A program made the translations under genes and the position numbers. The notes under the pieces are model-generated. The model had not been told where the DNA came from. It worked only from the letters and a program-made list of their open reading frames with translations, and did not search any database. This document shows, piece after piece, positions 36,701 through 50,400 of a stretch of 64,000 nucleotides of DNA (position 1 is its first letter; each line of letters begins with the position of its first letter). Source of the DNA: Nyssa sinensis (lineage: Eukaryota > Streptophyta > Magnoliopsida > Cornales > Nyssaceae); NCBI GenBank assembly GCA_008638375.1, contig CM018031.1:13012062-13076061 (forward strand). The letters are read 5' to 3'.

Positions 36701-39700
36701 TCAGCAATGCTGAAACCACAGTAATTATTTGGAGCAGGTACTTTTTAACTGTTAAGGTTTTTCAAGGCTTCCTTTACCTCCTCCTATGTAAATGATCTCT
36801 TTATTCACTCCCTATATTCCTCTCCAATGGAGTTGTAAACATCTCCAACAACGGTCTGCTTCCAGTTGCCTCTGAATCCCTCTTGTAGAAATCTGGGTTT
36901 CCCTTTTGACCCCATCCTAATTTTTCAAGTCCTGTCTTTCAGTCACCATGTCTGCAATATTATTGGCTCTTCTATGGGCATTGACCAAACTATTGGAAAC
37001 TTCATATTCTCGGCACCTTCCTTGAGCCAAATAAACCTTGATTTTTGCCTCCAAAGTCCAACCCATCTCCTTAGGAAAAGAAACCTTTCCAACCTCACAT
37101 TCCTTTCCTCTCTTATGACTTTCTATTCTGCTGATGTGCCTCCCTTCTCCCTCCTCTCATCAGGCTTACCTTTCTTGCCTCCACTCTACCTAACACCTCC
37201 TTATTCCACCTCTTCAATCTTCCTTGAGCATTTTCAGTCTCTTAGCAAACTGTCCACCCTTATCTCCTCTACCAACCCCCAAAAATAACAGCAAAACCCC
37301 CCTTTCTGCCACATCTTCAAACTTAAAGGACGCTTCCCTTTTCTCAAGCCTCCATAATCAAGAATAGGGTGTAACCATATATATGGCCAGTTTTTCATTA
37401 TAATATTGTGTACACACAAGTACAATTTTTTCCCAATGGGAATGCATTTGACTGGATAGTTAAGTTCTGAATTCATCATGCCTACACAGTCATGTTCATT
37501 ACGTTATCCTTAACCCTTCTTTTATTCAGTGGTTTGGAAATCTGGTGCATAGAGAACCTCCGTTTGGTTCCAATTCCAAAGTCTTCACATGGGAAATTCT
37601 TTTCTGGAAGTGCATATATAATTTTGAATGTAAGTTGTTAGATTGGAAACTTTGGTTCCATGTTTTTAGCAAGTCATAACAAAATTCAGAAAACTAACTT
37701 CTACTTCTAGTTAAAAGAATTACATTAGAGGTCCTCAAGTAGATTCATTTACCATTTAGACATTTGAACTTATATTTAGAGCTGGTGTTATTGTGTCGTG
37801 AATGTTGCAAGTTTAATAATGTGTGTAAGCATGTATTTCTTCTTTGAAGCAATGAACTTGACTTTCTTTTATTTTATTTGAGACAGACAGTTCTGCTTAA
37901 AAGTGGCACTCCTCAACATGACATACATTATTGGATCGGAAATGACGCAAAAGAGGTTTTGACCTTCTCTCTTGTTATGTCTATGGAAATAACATTTTAG
38001 ATAATAATTAAAGCTGCAGAAGTAACCATCTTCTACTGTACGACAATTAATGATGAAGGAACATGGGAATATATAGGATCTGCTGATTATTTGACACACC
38101 AAAACTACACACAAAAGCATTTCTTATACTAAAAATCAATGTGACTTGATGATTGCGTGATTGATGGGTATACCAAAACTACATGCGAAACTCAACTCTT
38201 GTATTAAAAATCAATGTGGCTTGATGATAGGGTCATTGATCCATCTATTTTAATTTCCTCTTGCTGTTTGTGTGTGTGTGTGTGTGTTTTGGGGTGGGGG
38301 AGAAGGTGAGAAGAAGCTGCCAGGCAACAGTCTCAAATCCATTGTTGCAGTAATACACTGAGATATTAATATATGAGATTGTGAGTGTGGTCCTCATCAC
38401 CTTTACGTACATCACTTAACAATCTGTTTAAAGCCAGAGTTGTGGTCTGTGAAGTTGGTCTAAAGGCTTGATGTTTGATTCGTCGAAGGGTGTTTCAAGG
38501 TTGTTTACTGAATTGGCAGGTGGACTCAGCCCTGGCTTCAGACAAAGCACTTGAATTGGATGCGGCCCTTGGGTCCTACACTGTGCAGTATAGGGAAGTT
38601 CAAGGTCAAGAAACTGAGAAGTTTTTGTCATACTTCAGACCTTGCATCATCCCAATCGAAGGAGTGTTTTCTATGGGACCAGGACACGTGAACGGTGAAA
38701 CATACCAAGTCAGCTTGTTAACATGCAAGGGAGATCGTGTTGTTCATGTTAAAGAAGTAAGCCTTCTTTCTCCTTTTTTGTGGACAAGTATGACACCGAC
38801 GTCCATTTAGTCCCAATTGGGACTCGAACACTTAAACTCCTCTTTGGATGGTGGAAGTTAATGGTTATTGCAATTGTGATTTTATAAACCCAGTGTAGAA
38901 AAAGTCCCACTTATTAAGACTTTATCCACTGTGGTATTTTATTTATATCAGGACTTAAAGCCTAAAACAGATGGTACTCTTTCATAGTAATGTACGTTTT
39001 GTATGATGTGTGCCTTTTAGTTAAGTTGCTTGAGTTCTTTCTCCATGGCAGGTTGATTTAAAGCATGGTTTTCTAGTTTTGGTTCTTAGGGTGTCTTATT
39101 TCTTGCTTCGATCTTCTTTTTAAACATGCACAAAATGCTATATTATATGCCTGGTCATTAGTATGATTTTTTTTTGTTGTGTGCTGACCAGGTGCCTTTT
39201 ACTCGATCATCCTTGAACCACAATGATGTATTCATACTTGACACAGCATCAAAAATTTTCCTCTTCAGTGGATGCAACTCTAGCATACAAGAAAGAGCTA
39301 AAGCTTTGGAGGTTGTTCAGTTTATCAAAGAGAATAAGCACAGTGGGAATTGTGAGGTTGCAACTATAGGTTGGAATTTGTTTATTTTCTTTTCCTTTGT
39401 ATAAGGAATAGATATTGCAGATGTTAACTCTTCAAATTGCTGCAGATGATGGAAAATTTGTTGGTGATCCTGATGTTGGGGAATTCTGGAGCTTATTTGG
39501 CGGTTATGCTCCAATTCCCCGAGACACACCCTCTGCTGTTCATGAACAGCCTGAAATTTCAGCTGTAAAACTATTCTGGTGAGTTTTGCCCGAGTTTTAG
39601 AGACACTATGGTATTGCAACTTTTTTTTTTTGATAGGTAAAGGCAAGATCTATATCAAAGAGCGCCCAAGGGGGCACACCCATGTACAAAAAAAGAGGCC

Positions 39701-41445
39701 CAATTAGGGTCCCAGATCAGATAAGAACTCTACAAAGTCATCCACCGTGGGATTACAAGAGCCATTCACCCATACATACAGAGTATACAAAAAAATACTC
39801 CTAACTCTATTCGGGGAAGCTTCAATTCAGGGAAGCTTCAAACCCCTAAAAATCATTTTATTTCTTTCTTTCCATGTACACCAAAAAAGGCAAATGGTGA
39901 CTACGTCCCAAACCTTGCACAAGCGCCAATTTGTACATTCACTTCTCCACCTTGCAAGGGTGTCATGGACTGTTCTTGAGGAGACCCAACGGTGACCAAC
40001 AATATCAGTAACAAGCTGCCACAAATTCCATGCTACTTCACAATGGGGAAGAAGGTGGTCCACTGTCTCCTTGTCTCTCTTGCACATCACACATATATTA
40101 GCAATGAAAAACCCCTGTTTCTTTAAATTCTGCCCCGTCAAAATTGCTCCCCAGGCTGCTGTCCACCCAAAGAACGCTGCTTTTAAAGGTGCTTTCGTCT
40201 TCCAAATGGACTTCCATGGAAAATCTCTTTCTCTACTTTGGACAGCACCGAGTCGAAAGATTTTACAGAAAACATTCCACCATTTCCAAGCAACTACTTG
40301 ATGGAATTTCCCCTTTGAGAATTAATATTTATCTTCTGTAAAATGTCCATCATTCTAATGAAGTCCTCAATTTTCCAATTCTGAAATGGGTGTCTAAATT
40401 GTGGAACCCCGCACACCTCCCTACCATTGTGACAAACAAAGTCAGCCACCCAAGCCTCCTCATTGGAAGTTACCTGGAATAATTGGGGAAGTTTCTCTGT
40501 GAGAGCTACCCTACCCACCCATCTATCCGACCCAAATTTAATTTTCTCTCCCATTCCTGCCACAAAAGCAACATGCTGCCGTAACTCCACCCCCCGTCTT
40601 CTAACACTCTTCCATAAACCCATCCCATAAGAAAAATCCACCTCCTTTGAAAGCCAACCACCCACATTTGGCCTCAATGATACACCTCCACCATAATAAC
40701 CCTTTATGATTGCATATCGAGAAAGTTCATTTTTAGGACTTAGATAAATGGAATTCAAATCATCCTAACCAGATTTGGATTCAGTTGCTTCCATTATAAT
40801 AAGAAGTTACACACCAGCAACTCAGCAACCAATAAATATCTACTCCTATACCTCTAATATGCATAAATAGTTATGCCGTTTATACTTCTTGTCTGAGGTG
40901 ATCCTTAACCAATCTTCCAGGTTCTGGATAATTCCAAGTTGTATGTGTTCCTTCCAAATGTTATTTTTCTTTCTAATTGGCAGAATGTGCCTTCATCTTT
41001 AGGATTGCTTTAAGGTTCTCTGATTGACAGGATAACTACGGAGGGAAAACTATGCAAGAGTGGGACTAGTACTCTGAATAAGGAAATGCTTAGCTCAAAC
41101 AAGTGCTATATGTTGGATTGCGGTACTGAGTTTTTTGTTTGGATGGGAAGAAATACCTCAATTACAGAAAGAAAGACATCCATCTCAGCTGTAGAAGTAA
41201 GAATTGCCTTTCCCTCTTATATCTCTCTCACTCATGCACATGTGCACTACATAATTGCACACCAATACAAACACTTTTGAATGTGTACATGCTATTTTAT
41301 GCAAATGTACAGTGTGGTCTGTGTATATATATATATTTATTTATCTATTTTTGTTTAAGTAAGACACACACACACAACCATTTGTCCCAATTGGGACTTG
41401 AACCCTCAAACTCCTCTTTGGGAGGCCCAACCTAATGCTTGGTGA

Positions 41446-41478
<33 letters not shown>

Positions 41479-44400
41479 GCATGTATTTGTGATTTAGTGT
41501 ATAATAGCATTTATAATGCAAGCATATTTGGCAGACCATCCTACATAGAACATCAAGTGGATGAATAGGAGATAAAATATGGGAGTCAATTGTGATAGTT
41601 GGGTCTATCTCCTAAACTTATTACTAATGGCTTGATAGAACTTTGTTCCCTACTGAAGAACCCAATGACCAGTTGAGTATACAGATATTACAAATATTTG
41701 TTGTAATAGTCTAATTTTATAAAATAAAGAAGGAAGTCAATTGAATACATGGAAAAGTATTAATACATAGAAGTCTGTGTTTTTATAGCGAATGTAGCAG
41801 CTCATGCTTGTCCATGTGCATTTTCTAGGGCACTACTTCCAGTCTGATTAGTGGTTACTTCTTTACAGGATTTTCTCAGATCCAAGGGCAGATCAATTGG
41901 TATCCATTTAACTTACTTAACTGAAGGATCTGAAACTCCCTTATTTAGGTCATACTTTGCTGGTTGGCCTCAAACAGTAGAGCCGAAGCTGTATGAAGAA
42001 GGTCGAGGGAAAGTAGCAGGTTTTGTACCTCTTGCCACAAACTTGTAAAAAGAAAATAAAAAAGGAAGAGGAAAAAATGATAATAGAAGTATTAAGATTA
42101 GCATTATATAGAAGTATTTGAAGAGACAGTAGTTGTTATGGGTTTTTTATTTTTTATTTTCCTTTTGTTTTCAGCAATATTCAAGCAACAAGGTTATGAT
42201 GTGAAGGAGCTTCCTGAAGAAGACTGCCAGCCATTTATTGATTGCAGTGGCATACTAAAGGTGACTTTTTAAGAAGAAATTCCCAGTTTATTGAGATTAA
42301 GACCCATAAGATTGTGTCATCAAACATTTTGTGTTGATGCTATCTTAACATTTTAGGTTTGGCGGGCAAATGGTGATGAATTGTCCCTAGTTCCTGTTGC
42401 AGAACAGATGAAGCTTTTTAGTGGGGACTGCTATATTGTGCAGTATATATATCCAGGCAATGGAAGGGAGGAGAATCTATTCTATGTGTGGCTTGGTCGC
42501 AGGAGTGTAATGGTAAGCATGGTACATGTATTAAGGCCTAATAAGTGAACAAATACATAATTTCAACACACAAATCTCTTGGGGAACAACTTTGCATTAT
42601 CTGTTACTTTTTGGCCAGTCATTGCTTCTAAAACTATTGAAAATATTCTGAGAAATGCTAGTTATAATATTTTATATCAATCATGCGCTTTCGCTTGATT
42701 AAGTTGAGTGTGAACTCAGCATCTCATTATCACAACACATGGTTGTGACAAAGGCATAAACAATATACGCAATGACAGATTTTGAGAAAGTGGAAGCAAG
42801 ATTGATAGACTCAGGAGAAGAATTTCCTTCATGCATCACTAAGCATATATAGTGGCGTGGCAATTATGGCTAGTGCTAGTGGTTTATAACTTAAAAAATT
42901 AATAATTTTTTATTTTAGTTTTGTCTTCTCTTTTAATTTTTTTTTAAAATTTTTCTTTATGATTGTTAATGATAAGAATCAAACTTTGACCCCACCATTC
43001 CCTCTTAGATGTCATGCTGGCACTTTTCCACTAGGCATCTTTTTCTTTCCTTATTGAAATGAAAGAAAAAGAAGCAGCCTAAAAAACCTTCCAAAGCTTT
43101 TATTCTATTTTACTACGCATATGTTGCAAATTATATTTTCCTTGTTAGAAAATAAAAAATTTGAGCACTTCAATCCATCCGTGTTATATAATCACATTTA
43201 TGATCTTTCTAGGTACTCTTTTTATGAACAAAAGTAAAAGAGAAAACTTTTGGTAGTCCCCCTTGAGCTTGTACTTATTAAATTTCTCCTCATTTTTAAT
43301 TATTTTCTCCCATTGCAGGAAGATAGGGCCAATGCTATCTCTCATCTGAATGCTATAGTTAATTCAACCAAGGGAGATCCAGTTATGGTTAGTTTTCTCT
43401 TTTGCATTCTCATATGTGCAATCTGTTAAGACTCATTTGTACTTTGAACTTCAGTTACTTCTGCCAATTTCAACTAAACTGATGTTAAAAAATTACTCGT
43501 ATCTTAATCTATATATATTCTCGCTAGTGGCTGGTGCACAGTCATTGATATTCATGTTTTTTATTAGAAAGATAATGGCTTCATTTGAATGCAAATAAAA
43601 ATGGAAATTACTAAATAGGACAAGCTATATCCTAAGGGTGTATATGTAACAACCAATTCCTCTAAAAGCTGTAGTTGTTACAGATGTTTTAGCTATTTAT
43701 ATCCTTTAATATGCCCCCTCACATGTTCCGTGTGGCCGACTTTCTACCATGAAAGGCTCCCTCACATGTAGTTTCTATTGCATACTAGAACCATAAACCG
43801 CACTATACTTGACTGAACCTCCTTACCCTGGTCAAATAAGAGAGGACTGAAGTGTCAGTTTTGAGGGCGCCCTTTCCTTAAGCATTTCTTTCTCCATCTA
43901 AGGTCAGGGAAGAACCTGAGGGAAAACCGCTTTCTTACCAATTAGAAGGAAGAAAGAAGGAGCCGCTCGTCCCGGGAAACGAAGTACGCTTTGGTGAGCG
44001 AGAAGCAGCCAGGTATAGGAGAAGGGGCGGTTGGCTTAGTAAAGATAGTCAAAAGTGCCACTTGGTGAATAGTGAGAGGTAGTGAGATTTGAACCTAGGA
44101 CTTGAGGACTTTGATACCATGTTAACAACCAACTCCTAATAGTTGTAAGCTGTTTGAGAGTTTGTTTATAACCTCTGACAGTATCACGTACTCAACAACT
44201 AGTCTTTGACAAGGGGAAGCAATCATCTTCTAAAACCAAGCGTCGCAAACTGTCTTCGGCCATTTAGATGGCTAGATCGCGAAGAAATACATGAAATGCA
44301 TGTATAATTCGCGTAAAGCGGATAACAGAGCGCCAAGAAATACATGAAATGTATGTATAATTTGTGTAAAGCGGATAATAGAGCGCCAAGTTATAATTGT

Positions 44401-47400
44401 TTGAATCCGTAGGCAAAACAGCGAGATTTTTCTCAAAAATGAAAAATTAAGGCTTATAATGGCCTTTTTTCTCAAACCTAGCATCTCAAACCACCTTTGG
44501 CCATTGAGATGGCTAATCTCGAGGAAATACATAAAATGCACGTATAATTCGCGTATAGCGGATAACAGAGTATCAAGTTATAGTTGTTTGAATCCATAGC
44601 CAAAACAACGAAATTTGCCTCAAAAATGAAAAATTGAGGCTTATAATGGCCATTTTTCTTGAAATAGGCATCGAAAACTGTCTTTGCCAGTTTTGGATGG
44701 CTAGATCTTGAAAAAATGCATAAAATGCATATATAATTCACATAAAGCGGATATCAGAGCGCTAAGTTATAATAGGGGAAGCACTGTTTATCATATCCTA
44801 AGTTACCTCAAAAAGAGAATTAGATCTCCTGATTTTCTAACCTCTATTTATTTCTTGTGTGTGGAATGGGTTGGTTGCCATTTCTTGTTGATCTGAACAT
44901 GGGTTGGTTGCCATGTATTTCTTCAAGAAATACATGAAATACATGTATTATGTGTGTAAAGCGGATAACAAAGCGCCAAGTTATAATTGTTTGAATCCGT
45001 AGGCAAAACAGCAAGATTTTTCTCAAAAATAAAAAAATTGAGACTTATAATGGCCTTTTTTCTCAAACCTAGCGTCTCAAACCACCTTTGGCCATTCAGA
45101 AGGCTAATCTCGAAGAAATACATAAAATGCACGTATAATTCGCGTATAGCGGATAACAGAGTGTCAAGTTATAGTTGTTTGAATCCGTAGCCAAAACAAC
45201 GAAATTTGCCTCAAAAATGAAAAATTGAGGCTTATAACGGCCATTTTTCTTGAAACAGGCATCGAAAATTGTCTTTGGCAATTTTGGACGGCTAGATCTT
45301 GAAAAAATGCATGAAATGCATATATAATTCGCATAAAGCGAATAACAGAGCACTAAGTTATAATAAGGGAAGCACTGTTTATCATATCCTAAGTTACCTC
45401 AAAAAGAGAATTAGATCTCCTGATTTTCTAACCTCTATTTATTTCTTGTGTGTGGAATGGGTTGGTTGCCATTTCTTGTTGATATCTAAACGATAAGAAA
45501 TGAATTAATTTGAAGCAAGCATTTTCATATAATTTTCTTCGTTGTATCTAGACCTAATTAGGGCAATGAATCGCAGTTAAATATAAGTAAACAAACATTG
45601 GTGTGAAGTGAATGAGAAAATATAGTGTGATGTTCTCTAGGGTATTTTAGTCCTCTAGAAACCTTATTCATTATAAGCTTCAAGGCTGCCGGTGCAGATG
45701 TAGATAGACTTGATATAACAAGAGTGTTGGATACACTACTGGCATATGGTTGAGGGTTATGTAAACCCCAGGACAATTGAATCAACTTTCCTGTCCTCAT
45801 AATAATACTTTATGTCTTTTAACAGATCAATTGTTTTTTTTTTCCCTTGGGATTTATTTTCTGAGCTAAGAATACCCATAGTAAACAAAATGTTGCATTG
45901 GATTTCACATTTGAAAGAAAATTATGTCTTCCCACAAACAAATTTCTAGAAGTTTGTGAGCATCGATTAGACTTCATATTAAATCAATGCACTGGTTGAA
46001 ATTGTTAGAGTAGTATTATTATAAATTATTAGTTAGCTTCATTAAGAGTAGTTTAGTCCTTCGTTCTTTTGTTAACCCTACTATAAAGGGCTCTTTATTA
46101 TTTTCTCCTTTTATATAATCTTTGTATCAAAGACTTAATAATAATCAGAGATTTCTCTTTCTTCTCCTTTTCTTTTCTCCGTTGAGCCAAAATTTTCATG
46201 GTATCCGAGCTTCGATCAAGCGTGGGACCTTAGCAAAAACACTATGGAAAACATGGAAGAGTTTCTGGTCTATCATATAATCGCTAACATCATCGTCTGT
46301 ATGATGATGTCATTAATTGCGAACAACAAAGGCTAGGGTTTGGTTCGGATTTGCATGAGAAGTGCTTTGGTGATTTTTGCATAAATTTTTGGGGCCATTT
46401 GATAGGTTTTTTTGAATTTTCGAATGTTTTTTCCAGAAAAGGGGTTTAAATTTTTTGATCCGTTAATCAAAGCCTTTTTTGTTGATTTCATTGCTTTTAT
46501 TTAGTCACAATAGCTGCGTTTTGGGCTTTAGAAGGTGTATTTAACCAATTCATGATGGTGTTCTTTGGTTTTTGATGTGTTTAGTGGATTTTGGAGAAAT
46601 TAGTTATTTAGTATGGTATTAGAGCCTTAGAGCCTTAGTTATGAGAGGTCTTAGGTTCAAGTCTCTCAATTTGTATTTATTCCCTCGTTTGATTTGTTTG
46701 TACAAAATTGCACTATGTTATGTTCTGCATTTGTTTGTGATTTATTTGTCTCGCACTTGAGAGGGAGTGTTGAGAGTTTAATATACATTGTTGATCCATT
46801 CTCTAAAAGCTTAAGCTTTTAGAGCCTTGAGATTTATTGTCATTTTATGCATCATCTTCAGCTAGGCACAATTTCTCTTACGTTTCTTCCTTCTACTTTG
46901 TAATTGATTGTCATACGATTAAGCGCTTCCGTTTTCTACTTGACAAACTCTTGATGCTTTTTGCAACAACATCATGAGTTTGAGGGGGGGGGGGGGGGTG
47001 TTAGAGTAGTGTAATTATATATTATTAGTTAGCCGTAGTTTAGTTCTTTGTTCTTTTGTTAACCTTATTATAAAGGGTTATTTATTATTTTCTCTTTTTA
47101 TATAATCTTTGTATCAGAGACTCAATAGTAATAAGAGATTTTTCTTTCTTCTTCTCTTTCTTTTCTCCGTTGAACCAAAGTTTTCGGAAATAATGTTGTC
47201 ACATTATACACATGCCAACTGTTGCCTTGCACTTTCTGCTTGACTCATTGCAAATGATTATCCTGGTTTCAACTTTTAACTTTTTATTTCAGGCTCAAAT
47301 TGTTGAGGGTAAAGAACCAATTCAATTTTTCTTGATCTTCCAAAAATTGATTATTTTTAAGGTTTGCACCTCACAAGCTTTTTTTTTCTAGTTAAATAGC

Positions 47401-50400
47401 TTTACGTTTCATGCTTCTGATTGTTTTGTGTTGCCATTTCATGTAGGGAGGAATGAGTACACAGTACAAGAGCTCTATAGCAGAAAAAGGTATTTCAGAT
47501 GATACTTATGATGATACAAAGACAGCTCTTTTTCGAGTTCAAGGAACGAGTTCACTTAACATGCAAGCCATTCAAGTTAATCAAGTAAGTTCCAGCTTGT
47601 GTTCCATGTAACAAGGAGACTTTTATTTAACCCCCCTTACAAGGATCAAAATATCGTTTCGATGTATAGTTTCGGTCTGTCCGGAAATGAAAAAGTTTCG
47701 GAAACATTTCGGAAACATAATGGAAACGGAGAAAAAATTGAAAACATGTGAAAACATAATTTAAAATTTATTTATTTATACAAATAAGTCTATTTATTGA
47801 ATATTTGTGCATGTTTAAGGCATATACATCATATTCATGAAAAATGATATTAATTTATGATAAATGACATAATATATATATTAATATATATATATATATA
47901 TATTATGTAATATCTACGAATTAAATAATTTGACACAAGTTACATATAAAATAAAAAGTAAAACAAATAGCGATTTAAACCTATTATAATTAATAACTTA
48001 GTATTAAAATAGTTGTTTCTCTACACTTTATTTTCCCTACTACTTTTCTATTATTTTAGAAAAAATAATAGAAATATATCTTCTTGTAATTTTGAGTCTT
48101 AATCTTTGAAAAATAAATGGATATTATTTTTTACTAACTTCTAGAATTATTATTGATATAAAAGAAATGTTTCCTCTGATTCGGTATGTTTCCACTAGTT
48201 TCGGTATGTTTCTACGGAAACAAAAAAACTTCTAGAATTTTTATTAATATAAAAGAAATGTTTCCTCTGATTCGGCATGTTTCCACTAGTTTCGGTATGT
48301 TTCCACGGAAACAAAATTGTTTCTGTAGAAACATGTGAATTTTGATATTCTACTAGTGTTTCGTTTCGGTTCCCTAAGAAACGGAAACGTTTCGGCTGTT
48401 TCGATGGAAAAGAAACGAAACTTTGATCCTTGCCCCCTTACCTCCCCCCAAACACACACACTCAAAACCCTCTTTCTTTTTTGCCCCTCTCATGCACGAG
48501 AAATTATAGTATGGTCCAGGGACCAATGGTCCTGGCCAATCATGAACTGCCTTGTGTACAACGTGTTGTACTTTTAGGAGACAAAAAAGTAGCTTTTGTA
48601 TACATGGTAGTTCGTGATTGGTCGGGACTATTGACCTGGTCAAAGTTATCTTTTTTGACACTTGTGTCAGTGTTCATCTTTTGTTCATGCCATGTTGACA
48701 TCTTGTATCAGAGTAGGTAACTGACATGCCAATTGTCATATAGTTTAGATTTGATTTCTGCAGATACAAACAGTCGGTGCTTCTATTTTAACAGTTACCA
48801 AGTCCTCAATCGGCCAAAAGTATGTAATGTTCCAAGAACAAAAAATTCATATGCTAAAGATCCACCTTCGTATTACCGTAACCATTTGTTGAGTGTGCTG
48901 TCTACTGGATGGAAGCCATGGACATCACATTATACCAAACTTCACATTAGTTAGTGATCCAAGATTTCCTTGTTCCAAGTACAATTAAGTTCTAGTAGTA
49001 TGATAATTCCTCTTTGTCTTGCTTGTCCTAATAAGGTTCTGGTAAGTAATTAATAGGTTCTCTTTCTCTTTGTCTTTCTCGTCCATGTGAGGTTTGGGCA
49101 AGTAATCTATATGGTTCTTGTTAAGGGTGACAATTCGTGTTCTCGGGTCGCATTTGTATCGTGTCAAGACTAGTGTAGTTAAAGGCGAAAAGCGCTCTTA
49201 AGGCGTTAAAGTTCTACATTGCCCGAAAAGCAAGGCGACAAAAAAGCGCTAGCCTGAGTGATGCAAGGCGCTAAATAATAAAAATAATCAAGAAAATACA
49301 TTAGAAATTAATTTATTCTAAGTTAAATTTATTAGGTAACACTAAAAAGTTAAATTTAATGGTGACGTGTGATGTATTAAAGTGATATAATCACTATAAG
49401 CTTTGGCCCTTTCTTCTCAATGAATATTCAAAAGTTTGTTATCTTTTTAAGTCCTCCATAAAAGAAATTTTTGTGAACTTGATCCTAATAATGTAGAAGA
49501 CATGATAAGACAATCTCATAAACCTCTAAGCTAATTCTCAAAGGTAAGGCTTATGTTAGGATTTGGGAAGACTTCACATATAAGTAGTCAAACTAGTTGA
49601 TGGAGGGACAATGTTTTTTTCTCATGGGTAGGCCCAGATTTAGTGAAGAATGATGAGAATTTATTAGTTGTTACTTTCCTCATAGCTTTATATTTATGGA
49701 AATAACTAAAATAATTTAAATGTTTATCGGGGCCAATTTTGTGATAATGTTTGATAATAATACTTATATTAATACGAAAAATTGGATAATAATAATTTTA
49801 GACTACAATAATATTCTTTCATACTAATATGCCTCTTATAAAATTGTTAAATAAGTGCATAATTATAACACTAAAATATAAGAGATACAAGTAAAATATG
49901 TTATAATTTAAAAAGGCTATCACCCGGTTACCTCTCATATAATCTAAGGCGAGCGCCTAGGCATCGCCTCTTTGAAGATACCTGGCCTAGAACATGTCAA
50001 GGCATTATATCCGAAAATTGCCTTGCCCGACCGCCTAAGCGACAAGGCGCTAGCCTTTGACAACACTGGTCAAGACACATATTACACAAATAGTGTCAAT
50101 CTGATTTCGAATATGACACGATTAATTAATCTTGTCAAATTCTTAAACATGAACAAAACTTGATTATTAAACAGGTTAACACAACACGACTCACCAATAT
50201 ACTTAATAAATAAATATTATTAAATTTAATCATAAATCATGTCAAATTGATTTAAAATTATTTGCAATTAATTATTAGATTATTGTTATTAAAAAATTAA
50301 TTAATTAATATTTTTAAAATAAAAAAAATACAAGTGGCATACAACAAATGCACACCCGCCAGGCGTGAGACAACTGAACTAAGCATCTTTTCTAGGAGCT

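Noticed and set aside
36866..37288. 140-codon plus-strand frame in villin intron 1
   Set aside because: It is the reverse strand of the LINE. The minus strand matches the linker of LINE proteins.
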